Of a stretch of DNA of 45,484 bases, positions 8,954 to 18,431 are shown piece by piece. The notes beneath the pieces were generated by a model, which saw only the letters and a program-made list of their open reading frames with translations, was not told the origin of the DNA and ran no database searches. The stretch's first letter is position 1. The number at the start of each line of letters is the position of its first letter. The translations under genes were made by a program, and so were the position numbers. The stretch comes from Hydrogenophilales bacterium 16-61-112 (GTDB lineage Bacteria; Pseudomonadota; Gammaproteobacteria; Burkholderiales; Thiobacillaceae): assembly GCA_002257045.1 (NCBI GenBank), contig NCHD01000026.1:1-45484 (forward strand), in the 5' to 3' direction.

Positions 8954-9715
8954 GTGGTGACGCGCCTGTCGGTCAGCCTTCAGTCCCTCATCGTGCAATG
9001 CGCGGCGCTGCTGCTGGCCGCCTTGCTGAGCGTTCTGCTTCAATCCGCTTTTTCCGTACATCCCGTTCTGTGGCAACTGGCGCTGGCCCAAGGCTTGATC
9101 GCAGCGGGGCTGAGCCACTCATGGCGTCAGCCGGTCTGGTGGCAGCCACTTCATCTCGGGTTTTTCCCCGTCATCCTGTTTGCACGGCAATTCGATCTGC
9201 CTGCCTGGATTTATCTGGCGGCGTTCCTGCTGCTGGTGTTGTTCTACTGGAGCAGTTTTCGCACCCGGGTGCCGCTTTACCTATCCGACCGCAAGGCATG
9301 GCGAGCCATCATGCCGCTGTTGCCAGCGACGTCCCCGTTTCGCTTTATCGATCTGGGTAGCGGGTTCGGCGATGTGCCGTTTTATCTGGAGCCGCGCTTT
9401 CCGCGCGCCGAGTTTTTCGGCACCGAAATCGCTCCGGCTCCCTGGCTCATCAGCCGCGTTCGCGCCTGGATCAAACGCAGCCGGGTCATCTTCATGCGCC
9501 GCGATTATGCCGTGCTCGATCTGGCCCGCTTTGACGTGGTATTTGCCTTTCTATCGCCGGCTGCGATGCCGGATGTGTGGCAGCAGGCACAGACCCAGAT
9601 GCGCAAGGGCAGTTTGCTCATCAGTCTGTCGTTCGATGTGCAGGCGCGGCAACCGGACCATGTGATCACGCTGGCAGAAGGGGCGCGCCATACGCTGTAC
9701 GCGTGGCGAATGTGA
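8954..9715 (+). CDS. Membrane-anchored SAM-dependent methyltransferase
   Basis: A 253-residue protein. The N-terminal third has two or three hydrophobic helices (LIVQCAALLLAALLSVLL, HLGFFPVILFARQF, LAAFLLLVLFYW). A class I methyltransferase fold follows, with motif I FIDLGSGFGDVPFYLEP and an acidic second strand (FFGTEI). The substrate is unknown. The GTG at 8954 is the likely start, only 18 bases after flhC. It sits between flhDC and motAB, so it is probably co-expressed with flagellar genes; a role in modifying a flagellar or envelope component is a guess from position. Confidence 0.75.
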   Translation: MVTRLSVSLQSLIVQCAALLLAALLSVLLQSAFSVHPVLWQLALAQGLIAAGLSHSWRQPVWWQPLHLGFFPVILFARQFDLPAWIYLAAFLLLVLFYWSSFRTRVPLYLSDRKAWRAIMPLLPATSPFRFIDLGSGFGDVPFYLEPRFPRAEFFGTEIAPAPWLISRVRAWIKRSRVIFMRRDYAVLDLARFDVVFAFLSPAAMPDVWQQAQTQMRKGSLLISLSFDVQARQPDHVITLAEGARHTLYAWRM

Positions 9716-9745
9716 GTTGTGCCGCAATTCTTCGTGGGCGTGCCA

Positions 9746-9772
9746 TCAAGTTTCAGGCAATCCTGTCGAAAC
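9746..9772 (+). promoter_or_regulatory. Candidate sigma-28 (FliA) promoter before motA
   Basis: TCAAGTTT (9746-9753), an 11-base spacer, then GTCGAAAC (9765-9772). The known FliA consensus in enterics is TAAAGTTT-N11-GCCGATAA, so this matches 7 of 8 and 5 of 8 positions with exact spacing. It lies 71 bases before the motA start, and fliA is encoded 7 kb downstream. Confidence 0.6.
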
Positions 9773-9842
9773 TTCATGGGTGGATCGGGGTTGCGCACGA
9801 GGGTGCCCAAGACCGTGAGTCAATCAATAAGGATGGACGCTT

Positions 9843-10703
9843 GTGCTAGTCATCGTTGGATATGTTGTCGTGGTGCTTGCGGTGTTCGGCGGCTTTGCGC
9901 TGGCCGGCGGGCATCTGGCCGCCCTGTTTCAGCCGCTGGAGCTGCTGATGATCGGCGGCGGTGCGGGCGGCGCGTTCCTGGTGGGCAACAATGCCAAGGC
10001 CATCAAGGCGACCATGAAAGCCTTGCCGACCATCTTCAAGGGATCGAAGTACAGCAAGGCGCTGTATATGGATATGCTCGCGCTGTTGTTCGAGTTGCTG
10101 ACAAAAATCCGCAAGGAAGGCCTGATGTCGGTGGAAAGCGATGTCGATTCGCCGGAAAACAGTCCGCTGTTTTCCAAATACCCGACCATCATGGCCGACC
10201 ATCACATTGTTGAATTCCTCACCGACTATCTGCGCCTGATGGTGAGCGGCAGCATGAATGCCTTTGAAATCGAGAACCTGATGGACAACGAAATCGAAAC
10301 CCATCATCACGAGGGGGCGTTGCCGGTTCACGTCGTCGCCAAGCTGGGTGATGGTTTGCCCGCGTTCGGCATCGTGGCGGCGGTGATGGGGGTGGTGCAT
10401 ACCATGGAATCAGTGCACCTGCCGCCGGCGGAACTGGGGATCCTGATCGCTCACGCGCTGGTCGGCACCTTCCTCGGTATTTTGCTGGCCTATGGTTTTG
10501 TCGGCCCGCTGTCGGGGTTGCTTGAGCAGAAGCTGCACGAGTCGTCCAAGATGTTCCAGACCGTCAAGGTGACGCTGCTGGCCAGCATCAACGGTTATGC
10601 GCCGGCGATTGCGGTCGAGTTCGGGCGCAAGGTCCTGTTCTCGACCGAGCGTCCTTCTTTCAGCGAGCTGGAAGAGCACGTCAAAGGCGCCAAGTCGCGC
10701 TGA
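9843..10703 (+). CDS. motA: Flagellar motor stator protein MotA
   Basis: MotA forms, with MotB, the ion channel that drives flagellar rotation. The 286-residue product has the four-helix layout, with GGGAGGAFLVGNNAKAIK, the large cytoplasmic loop, and the conserved prolines in GDGLPAFGIVAAVMGVV and GFVGPLSGLL. The start is a GTG at 9843 with AAGGA upstream. motB follows after 40 bases. Residues are those of the proton-type MotA family, but ion preference is not proven by sequence. Confidence 0.95.
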   Translation: MLVIVGYVVVVLAVFGGFALAGGHLAALFQPLELLMIGGGAGGAFLVGNNAKAIKATMKALPTIFKGSKYSKALYMDMLALLFELLTKIRKEGLMSVESDVDSPENSPLFSKYPTIMADHHIVEFLTDYLRLMVSGSMNAFEIENLMDNEIETHHHEGALPVHVVAKLGDGLPAFGIVAAVMGVVHTMESVHLPPAELGILIAHALVGTFLGILLAYGFVGPLSGLLEQKLHESSKMFQTVKVTLLASINGYAPAIAVEFGRKVLFSTERPSFSELEEHVKGAKSR

Positions 10704-10743
10704 CTTTTTACCCATCTGAATTTCCTGTGATCGAAGTGCAGCA

Positions 10744-11682
10744 ATGAGCGAACAAAAAGCGCCCATCATCGTCAAGCGCATCAAGAAAGTGGCCGGCGGC
10801 CACCATGGCGGGGCGTGGAAAATCGCCTACGCCGACTTCGTGACGGCGATGATGGCCTTTTTTTTGCTGATGTGGCTGCTGGGGTCGACCGCCAAGGGCG
10901 ACCTCAACGGCATTGCCGAATATTTCAAGACGCCGCTTAAAGTCGCCATGCAGGGCGGCTCGGGCAGCGGCGACAGCTCGAGCGTCATCAAGGGCGGCGG
11001 CACCGACCTGTCGCGCAAGAGCGGCCAGGTCAAAAAGGGCGAGACAGTCAACGAAAGAAAATCCTACAACCTGGAAGCGGCGAAAGCCGAGCTCGAGCGG
11101 CTTGAAGCAGCCAAGCTCAAATTGCTGAAAGGGCGTCTGGAAGCGGAAATCGACGCCAACCCCACCCTCAAGCAGTTCAAGCGCCAGCTGCTGCTCGATA
11201 TCACGACCGAAGGACTGCGCATCCAGATTGTGGATGAGCAGAACCGGCCGATGTTCAAACTGGCGGGTGCGGAGTTGCAGCCCTACACCAAAATCATTTT
11301 GCGGGAAATCGGCAAGGTGCTGAACGACGTGCAAAACCGTGTCAGCCTGTCGGGCCATACCGATGCCACGCCGTATTCGAACGCGGGTCGCGGCTACAGC
11401 AATTGGGAACTCTCGGCCGATCGGGCCAATGCTTCGCGACGCGAGCTGGTCGTGGGGGGGATGGACGAAAAGAAAATGCTGCGCGTGGTCGGCCTGGCCT
11501 CGTCGGTTGCGTTCAATCAGGCCGAACCATTCGATCCCGTCAATCGGCGCATCAGCATCATCGTGATGAACAAGCGCACCGAAGACGCGATCACCAAGGA
11601 GGCCAGTGGCGTGAGCATTGCCGACGAAGCCGCCGTGCGTGAATCGGTCACCCAGGCCCGCGCCGTGCCGGCTGCAAACTAG
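10744..11682 (+). CDS. motB: Flagellar motor stator protein MotB
   Basis: MotB anchors the stator to peptidoglycan. The 312-residue protein has a short N-terminal tail, one membrane helix with the ion-binding aspartate (D31 in AYADFVTAMMAFF), a plug/linker region, and a C-terminal OmpA-like peptidoglycan-binding domain with LSGHTDATPYSNAGRGY and WELSADRANASRREL. Directly downstream of motA. A second stator pair, motC-motD, is encoded 7 kb away, so the cell has (or had) two stators. Confidence 0.95.
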   Translation: MSEQKAPIIVKRIKKVAGGHHGGAWKIAYADFVTAMMAFFLLMWLLGSTAKGDLNGIAEYFKTPLKVAMQGGSGSGDSSSVIKGGGTDLSRKSGQVKKGETVNERKSYNLEAAKAELERLEAAKLKLLKGRLEAEIDANPTLKQFKRQLLLDITTEGLRIQIVDEQNRPMFKLAGAELQPYTKIILREIGKVLNDVQNRVSLSGHTDATPYSNAGRGYSNWELSADRANASRRELVVGGMDEKKMLRVVGLASSVAFNQAEPFDPVNRRISIIVMNKRTEDAITKEASGVSIADEAAVRESVTQARAVPAAN

Positions 11683-11777
11683 CCCGCTGCGCCGTCTGGC
11701 GCTAAATAGCAGGCTAAAACCCACTGTATTCCCCTGATTGCCCAGCCCGGGCATGGCCAATAATTCAACCTAAGAAA

Positions 11778-11807
11778 GCCCGTCTCGATCCAGGTGACGC
11801 GACGGGC
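11778..11807 (+). other. Hairpin in the flhB leader
   Basis: GCCCGTC (11778-11784) pairs with GACGGGC (11801-11807) across a 16-base loop, 22 bases before the flhB ATG. No U-tract follows. It may be a weak terminator after motB or a leader structure; nothing in the sequence decides. Confidence 0.35.
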
Positions 11808-11829
11808 ATCCTCAACAGGTGAATCAGGG

Positions 11830-12972
11830 ATGGCTGAAGAAAGCGATCAGGAAAAGACCGAAGCCCCGTCGCAACAGCGACTGGACAAAGCGCGCGAAGA
11901 CGGCCAGGTGCCGCAGTCGCGTGAACTGGCTACGTTCATCGTCCTGATGGCGGGCGGCTCGGGCATGTGGATGATGGCCAGCGGCATGGGCCAGACGCTG
12001 TCCGGGATTGTTCGCGGCGGCCTGCAGTTCGAGCCCGCCATCGCGCGTGACAGTTCGTATGCGATGGATCAGCTGTCGAGCCAGGTTTTCGAGGCGGTGC
12101 TGGCTTTGGCACCGTTTTTCGCGTTGATCGTGATCGCCACGCTGGTTGCACCATTCATGTTGCACGGCTGGCTGTTCAGTTCCAAGGCGCTGGCGCCAAA
12201 GTTCAGCCGCCTCAATCCCCTGTCCGGCATCAAGCGCATCCTGTCCTCGCAAGGCCTGGTCGAATTGCTCAAGTCGATCGGCAAGGTCGGCCTGCTGGGC
12301 GTGGTGGCGACCTGGCTGATCTGGGCCAACGTCGATGCCATTTTTTCGCTGAGCCTGGAAACGCCGACAACCGCCATCCGCCACATGGGCGATCTGATCG
12401 GCAAGGTCTTTCTGCTGGCTTCGGGCGCGATGATTTTCATCGTCGTGCTGGACTTGCCCTATCAGCTGTGGAGTCACCACAACAAGCTGAAAATGACCAA
12501 GGAGGAGCTGCGTCAGGAGGCCAAAGAGTCGGAAGGCGATCCGATGCTCAAGGCACGCATCCGTGCCCAGCAGCGTGAAATTTCGCGCCGCCGCATGATG
12601 AGCGAAGTGCCGATGGCCGATGTGGTGGTGACCAACCCGACCCATTACGCCGTGGCGCTCAAGTACACCGAAGGCAAGATGGGCGCGCCGCGCGTGGTGG
12701 CCAAAGGCGCCGACGCCGTCGCCGCCAAGATTCGCGAACTGGCCGCCGAGAACAATGTGCCGCTGCTGGAAGCGCCGCCGCTGGCGCGGGCGTTGTTCCG
12801 CCACACCGAAATCGGCGATGAAATCCCCGCCACCCTCTACACCGCGGTGGCGGAAGTGCTGGCCTACGTGTTCCAGCTGCGTCATTTCCAGAAAGCAGGC
12901 GGGGCTTACCCGAACGCGCCGACGACCTTGCCGGTTCCTCCCGAACTTGATCCGTTGCAGGCAGGCGCATGA
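11830..12972 (+). CDS. flhB: Flagellar export switch protein FlhB
   Basis: FlhB is the type III export-gate component that switches substrate class from rod/hook to filament. The 380-residue protein has the basic N-terminus (EKTEAPSQQRLDKAREDGQVPQSREL), four membrane helices, and the cytoplasmic autocleavage motif NPTH, with N269-P270 at the same position as in Salmonella. The ATG at 11830 is preferred over an upstream in-frame start at 11794. Its stop overlaps the flhA start (ATGA). Intact, in contrast to the next three genes. Confidence 0.96.
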   Translation: MAEESDQEKTEAPSQQRLDKAREDGQVPQSRELATFIVLMAGGSGMWMMASGMGQTLSGIVRGGLQFEPAIARDSSYAMDQLSSQVFEAVLALAPFFALIVIATLVAPFMLHGWLFSSKALAPKFSRLNPLSGIKRILSSQGLVELLKSIGKVGLLGVVATWLIWANVDAIFSLSLETPTTAIRHMGDLIGKVFLLASGAMIFIVVLDLPYQLWSHHNKLKMTKEELRQEAKESEGDPMLKARIRAQQREISRRRMMSEVPMADVVVTNPTHYAVALKYTEGKMGAPRVVAKGADAVAAKIRELAAENNVPLLEAPPLARALFRHTEIGDEIPATLYTAVAEVLAYVFQLRHFQKAGGAYPNAPTTLPVPPELDPLQAGA

Positions 12973-15012
12973 ACGGGCTGAATTTATCCAAGCTGTTTAA
13001 CGTCGCCCAGGTTCGTTCCATGGCGGCACCGATTTTCATCGTGCTCATTCTGGCGATGCTGGTGCTGCCGTTGCCCACGTTCATGCTGGACATGCTGTTC
13101 ACCTTCAACATCGCGCTGTCCATTATGGTGTTGCTGGTGAGCCTGTCGACCAAGAAGGCGCTCGATTTTGCCGCTTTCCCCACCGTATTGCTGCTGTCGA
13201 CCCTGCTGCGCCTGTCGCTCAACGTCGCGTCGACCCGCGTCGTGCTGCTCGAAGGCCATACCGGGCCGGACGCCGCCGGCAAGGTGATCGAAGCGTTCGG
13301 CCATTTCCTGGTCGGCGGCGACTACACGGTGGGCATCATCGTGTTCGTGATTCTGGTGGTGATCAACTTCATCGTGATTACCAAGGGCGCCGGGCGCATT
13401 GCCGAGGTCAGCGCGCGCTTCACCCTGGACGCCATGCCCGGCAAGCAAATGGCGATTGACGCCGACCTCAACGCCGGCCTGATCGACGAAGACGAAGCCC
13501 GCCGTCGCCGCGCCGAGGTATCGCAGGAAGCCGACTTTTTCGGTTCGATGGACGGTGCCTCGAAGTTTGTGCGCGGCGACGCCATCGCCGGCATCCTGAT
13601 TCTGGTGATCAACATCGTCGGCGGTCTCATCATCGGTTTGATGGAACACGACATGTCGCTGGCCGACGCGGCGCGCAACTACACCCTGCTGGCGATCGGC
13701 GATGGTCTGGTGGCGCAGATTCCGGCGCTGGTGATTTCCATTGCTGCGGGTCTGATCGTCAGCCGGGTCAGCACCGATGAAGACATTGCCGGTCAGGTGC
13801 TGTCGAACATCTTCAACAAAACCCAGGCGCTGTACATCACTGCCGCGATCATCGGCACCATGGGCTTGATTCCCGGCATGCCGCACTTTTCCTTCCTGCT
13901 GCTCGCCGGTGGCATGGTCTGGATGGCTTATAAAGGCAGCCACAAAACAGAGACGGCGCCGGAAGCGTTGCAGACCGCGCCCCTTGCAAGCGTCGAGTCG
14001 CAAGAAGCCAGTTGGGAAGACGTGGCGCCGATCGACACGCTCGGGCTGGAAGTTGGCTATCGCCTGATTCCGCTGGTGGACAGCGCAGCCGACGGCGAAC
14101 TGGTACGCCGCATCAAGGGCATTCGCAAGAAGTTCGCGCGCGAAATCGGCTTCCTGCCGCCTGCCGTCCACATTCGGGACAACCTGGAAATCAGCCCCAA
14201 CAGCTACCGCATCACGCTCAAGGGCGTGGAAATCGGCAGCGGCGAAGTGCGCACCGGGCTGTTTCTGGCGATCGATCCGGGCAACATCACGGCGACCCTG
14301 CCAGGCGTGGTCACCCGTGATCCCGCGTTCGGCCTGCCTGCGGTGTGGATCGAGGGTGAGTTGCGCGACCAGGCGCAGGCGCTGGGTTACACCGTGGTCG
14401 ACCCCGGTACCGTGATCGCCACCCACCTGAACCATCTGGTGACGCAGCATGCCGCCGAGCTGCTGGGACGCCAGGAAACGCAGGCGCTGCTCGATCACTT
14501 GGGCAAGAGCGCGCCCAAGCTGGTCGAAGACCTGGTGCCAAAAATGCTGTCGCTTTCCACCGTGCAAAAAGTGCTGCAAAACCTGCTGATCGAAGGCGTG
14601 GCCATCCGCGACATGCGCAGCATCATCGACACCCTGCTGGAAGAGGCCGCCCGCGTGCAGGATCCGGGCGAGCTCACCGCACTGGTGCGGGTGGCGCTCG
14701 GGCGCTCGATCGTGCAGCAGATTTACGGCTCGGTCGGCGAACTGCTTGCTGATGCAGACCCTGCAGGGCGGCAACGACGCGGCGGCGATGGAACCCGGCC
14801 TTGCCGATGCCTTGCTTGAGCGCACCCAGACCTCGACCCAGCGCCAGGAAGCCCTGGGCCACCCCCCCGTCTTGCTGACGCCGGTTGCCCTGCGTCCCTT
14901 GTTAGCCCGTTTTCTGCGGCGCACCGTGCCGCAACTCAAAGTGCTTTCGCACGCTGAAGTACCCGAAGGCAAACACATCAAAGTCACTTCCCTTGTAGGA
15001 GGAGCAGCATGA
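12969..15012 (+). pseudogene. flhA: flhA with out-of-frame deletion near the 3' end
   Basis: FlhA is the main export-gate protein. The first 590 or so codons are normal, with the FHIPEP-region signatures (LRLSLNVASTRVVLLEGH, DAMPGKQMAIDADLNAG). At about 14744 the frame changes: GSVGEL should run on to a segment of roughly ten residues and then LLMQTLQGG, but that piece is missing and the C-terminus (LLMQTLQGGNDAAAMEPG through KVTSLVGGAA) continues in the +1 frame from 14746 to 15012. As written, translation ends at 14819 after 616 residues with a scrambled tail. Either a real out-of-frame deletion of about 30 bases or an assembly error. Confidence 0.85.
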
Positions 15013-16168
15013 ACGTCAAACGTATCGTCGCCAAAACATCCCGTGAGGCCATGCGCCAGTTGCGCGAAGTCCTCGGCCGGCTCCAGCGCCGATGCCGCGG
15101 GAAAAGGCGGCGGACATGCAGTCCGAGCCGCATCCTGAAGTTAGCTTCAAGCGCCGGCTGGTCGAGCGGGTGGCCTTGCCCAGCGAGGACGGCGCCCAAC
15201 TGGCAAAAAGTGTCATCAGCGAAATCAAGACGATGCAGATGCGGCTGGAAAACCAGCTTGCCGATCTGGCCTGGCGTGATTTGCCGGGGCGCGACCCATC
15301 GGGCGCCACCTTGATGCGTGACATGCTGGCAGCGGGCTTCAGCGCCACCCTGGCGCGCGAGATGCTGGACAGCCTGCCGCGCGGCGAAGCACGCAGCGAC
15401 ACCGAACAGGCGCAAACCTGGATGCGCAACACGCTGATGAAGCGCCTGCAGGTGATGCAGAACGAAACCGACATGCTCGACGGCGGCGGCGTGTTCGCCC
15501 TGATGGGGCCGACCGGGGCAGGTAAAACCACCACCACAGCCAAGCTGGCCGCGCGTTTTGTCGTGCGCCACGGCGCCAGCAAACTGGCCTTGCTCACCAC
15601 CGACAGCTACCGGATCGGCGGCCACGAGCAGCTGCGCATTTACGGCAAGATCCTCGGCGTGACCGTGCATGCCGTGCGCGACGCGGCCGACTTGCGCATC
15701 GCGCTGAAAGAGCTGCGCAACAAGCACACCGTGCTGATCGACACCGTCGGCATGAGCCAGCGCGACCAGGCGGTGGCCGAGCAGGTTGAAATGCTGTGCC
15801 AGGCCGAGCATCCGATCAAGCGCCTGCTGCTGTTGAACGCTACCAGCCACGGCGACACGCTGGACGAAGTGGTGCGCGCTTACCAGTCGCGCGGCCTTGA
15901 TGGCTGCATCCTGTCGAAAGTCGACGAAGCCGCCAGCCTCGGCCCCGCGCTTGACTGCGCGATTCGCCACCAGCTCAACGTGCACTACCTGGCGACCGGC
16001 CAGCGGGTGCCCGAAGACCTGCATCTGGCCAATCGCCAATACCTGATTCATCGAGCTTTTAAGACGCGCACGCTCTCTTCGCCCTGGCAGCTCGACGACA
16101 GCGAACTGGCATTCGCCCTGTCGAGCCCGCAGGCTAGCCATCGTGAAAGCGCGGTGTCCCATGGCTGA
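15009..16168 (+). pseudogene. flhF: flhF with N-terminal out-of-frame deletion
   Basis: FlhF is the SRP-type GTPase that places polar flagella. The gene starts correctly (MNVKRIVAKTSREAMRQLREVLG at 15009), but the expected conserved continuation (PDAVILSNR-type) is absent. At about 15076 the frame jumps into a Pro/Ala linker (PAPAPMPREKAAD), and the rest, including the GTPase core with GPTGAGKTTTTAKLAARF, TTDSYRIGGHEQLRIYG and DTVGMSQRD, runs in another frame to 16168. The 3' part alone could be translated from an ATG at 15092 (358 residues). At least tens of codons are missing. The stop overlaps the flhG start. Confidence 0.85.
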
Positions 16169-16978
16169 TTTCAAAGGCGACAAATTCAACAGCGATCAGG
16201 CCGCCGGACTGCGCAGCCTGCTGGGGCTGGGCCAGCAGCCCGGGTTTCAGGTCATTACCGTGATGTCGGGGCAGCAGGGCGCGGGCAAGACCGCCGCCAC
16301 CGCCAACCTGGCCCGCGCCACGATGTTCTGGACGTGCTGGCCGGGCGCTGTACCCTCGATGCGCTGATTCTCACCGGCCCAGACAACGTGCAGGTGCTGC
16401 CGATCGGTGGCGGCTTCAGCCGCTTGGGGCGCCTGTCCGAACGCGATCAGGAATGGCTGGCGCAAAGCTTCAACCAGCTGCAATGTGGCGTCGACGTGGT
16501 GCTGGTGGACATGGAAGAGGCCACCGATCCTGACGGGCTGCCGCTGGGTCTGGCCGCCTCCGAAATCCTGGTGGTGTTGCCGCCGGGGAGTACCGCCATC
16601 ACGCAGGCTTACACGCTGGTGAAACGGCTGTCGCAAAACTTCGGCAAGCGCCAGTTCCGCCTGCTGCTCAACCGCATCGAATCACCCGAGCAGGCGCAGG
16701 CCGTCGCCCACAACTTTGCCCAGACCGCAGAACGTTATCTGGGCGTGTCGGTGGATTACCTCGGCTATGTTCCGCTCGACGAGCGCCTGGATCGCGCCAA
16801 CCGGCTGCGCACCTCGGTGGTCGACGCCTTCCCGGTCGCCAAGTCCACCTCGCAGTTTCGCAAGCTGGCAGATGGCCTGTTGCGCTGGCCGCAGCCGGTC
16901 AGCCTGGGCAACGTCGGCGGCTTCATGCAGCGCGTGATTGAGGGCGGTCGTCTGATGGAATCCTGCAGGAGAGGATAA
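16161..16978 (+). pseudogene. flhG: flhG (fleN-like MinD family) with internal frameshift
   Basis: FlhG is the MinD-like ATPase that limits flagellar number and works against FlhF. The 5' part (MADFKGDKFNSDQAAGLRSL, P-loop MSGQQGAGKTAATANLARA) is in one frame; after position 16320 it becomes nonsense and stops at 16367. The remainder resumes in another frame with DVLDVLAGRCTLDALIL at about 16322 and runs to 16978. About 20-25 residues between NLARA and DVLDVL, which should contain the switch region after the P-loop, are missing. It is the third consecutive gene with this kind of lesion. Confidence 0.82.
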
Positions 16979-16980
16979 CG

Positions 16981-17712
16981 GTGTATACCGCAAGCGGAAA
17001 AAGCGAAAAAAGCGACCTGCTGACGCACTACATGCCGATGGTCAAGCGGCTGGCGCATCACATGATGGGCCGGCTGCCGCCCAGCGTTGAGGAAGACGAC
17101 CTGGTACAGGCCGGGATGATCGGCCTGCTCGACGCCATCAGCCGTTACGACGACGCTCAGAGCGCGCAGTTCGAGGCCTATGCCATCCAGCGCATCCGCG
17201 GCTCGATGATCGACGAGCTGCGCCACTCCGACTGGATGCCGCGCACCGCCCGCCAGTCGATGCGCAAGATCGAGGCGGCCATCGGCGCCTTGCAGCACAA
17301 GCTCGGGCGGCAGCCGAGCGAAACCGAAATCGCCGAGTCGATGAAAATGCCGCTGGGCGAATACCAGGACATGCTGGGCGATGCGCGCGGCCATCAGCTG
17401 CTGTATTTCGAAGACTTCGGCGACACCGACGAGGAGGAGTCCTTCCTCGACAAGCAGTCGGCGAACGAGGCCAGCATGCCGCTGCCGCAGTTGCTCGACG
17501 CCAATTTACGCGCCTGCATCATCCGGGGAATCGAGGCATTGCCCGAGCGCGAGCAATTGCTGATGTCGCTGTATTACGAACAGGAACTCAACCTGCGTGA
17601 AATCAGCGAAGTGTTCGGCGTCACCGAATCGCGCATTTGCCAGTTGCACGGCCAGGCGATCGCGCGGATCCGCAGCAAGCTCAAGGAGGACGCATGGATC
17701 GTGGCAGCGTGA
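16981..17712 (+). CDS. fliA: RNA polymerase sigma factor for flagellar operons (sigma-28)
   Basis: FliA directs transcription of late flagellar genes. The 243-residue protein shows region 2 (YMPMVKRLAHHMMGRLPPSVEEDDLVQAGMIGLLDAI and FEAYAIQRIRGSMIDELR), region 3, and region 4 with the helix-turn-helix (NLREISEVFGVTESRICQLHGQAIARIRSKL). The start is GTG at 16981 with AGGAGAGGATAAC upstream. It directly follows flhG and overlaps motC by 19 bases. Intact despite the damage in the preceding three genes. Confidence 0.95.
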   Translation: MYTASGKSEKSDLLTHYMPMVKRLAHHMMGRLPPSVEEDDLVQAGMIGLLDAISRYDDAQSAQFEAYAIQRIRGSMIDELRHSDWMPRTARQSMRKIEAAIGALQHKLGRQPSETEIAESMKMPLGEYQDMLGDARGHQLLYFEDFGDTDEEESFLDKQSANEASMPLPQLLDANLRACIIRGIEALPEREQLLMSLYYEQELNLREISEVFGVTESRICQLHGQAIARIRSKLKEDAWIVAA

Positions 17713-18431
17713 TCGGCCTGATTCTGGGGCTGGTCGCCATTCTTGGCGGCCAGGCGATGGAAGGCGGGCATATCGGCCTGTTCCTGCAACCGGCGGCGTT
17801 TGTCATCGTCGTCCTAGGCACCTGCGCGGCGGTGCTGCTGCATTTTCCGCTGGCGGTTTTTTTGCACGGCATGCGCATGGTGAAATGGGTGTTCCGTCCG
17901 CCCGCGTCCGATACCCAGGCGCTGATCCGCCGGGTCATCCTGTGGTCGAACACCACGCGCAAGGAAGGCGTGCTCGCGCTAGAGCGGCACGTCAACATGA
18001 CCAGCGACCCGTACCAGAAAGGCGCCCTGCAGTTGCTGGTAGACGGCGCCGACGCCGAAAAACTGCGCGAAACCCTCGAAGTGCAGATCAGCAATTTTGA
18101 AACGTCCGAGCGCCAGGCGGCCCGCGTGTGGGAAGCCGCCGGCGGCTATGCGCCTACGCTCGGCATTCTGGGCGCGGTGATCGGCCTGATCCACGTGATG
18201 GAAAACCTGTCCGACCCGAGCAAGCTGGGAGCGGGCATCGCCGTCGCCTTCGTCGCCACCATTTATGGCGTGGGTCTCGCCAACCTGGTGTTCTTGCCGA
18301 TCGCCAACAAGATCAAGTTCACCATCGCACGCCGTGTCACCGAGCGCGAGATCATCTGCGACGGCCTCATCGGCATCGCGCACGGCGATAACCCGCGCAT
18401 CATCGAGGCGCGGCTGAAAGGCTATGTCTGA
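17694..18431 (+). CDS. motC: Second flagellar stator protein MotC
   Basis: A 245-residue MotA-family protein of the MotC type known from Pseudomonas, where MotCD is a second stator set. Features include MDRGSVIGLILGLVAILGGQ, LEGG-like AMEGGHIGLFLQPAAF, and the conserved GGYAPTLGILGAVIGLIHVM and GVGLANLVFLPIANKIKF. The ATG at 17694 has AAGGAGG upstream inside fliA; the genes overlap, showing tight coupling to fliA. The stop overlaps the start of motD. Confidence 0.94.
   Translation: MDRGSVIGLILGLVAILGGQAMEGGHIGLFLQPAAFVIVVLGTCAAVLLHFPLAVFLHGMRMVKWVFRPPASDTQALIRRVILWSNTTRKEGVLALERHVNMTSDPYQKGALQLLVDGADAEKLRETLEVQISNFETSERQAARVWEAAGGYAPTLGILGAVIGLIHVMENLSDPSKLGAGIAVAFVATIYGVGLANLVFLPIANKIKFTIARRVTEREIICDGLIGIAHGDNPRIIEARLKGYV

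Noticed and set aside
14735-14760. Programmed frameshift in flhA
   Set aside because: No slippery heptamer or pseudoknot was seen and about ten conserved residues are missing as well, so a deletion fits better.
12984-14987. A 667-codon open frame on the minus strand opposite flhA
   Set aside because: His/Gln/Arg-rich reverse shadow of a GC-rich gene, with no start signal or family features; flhA on the other strand is unmistakable.
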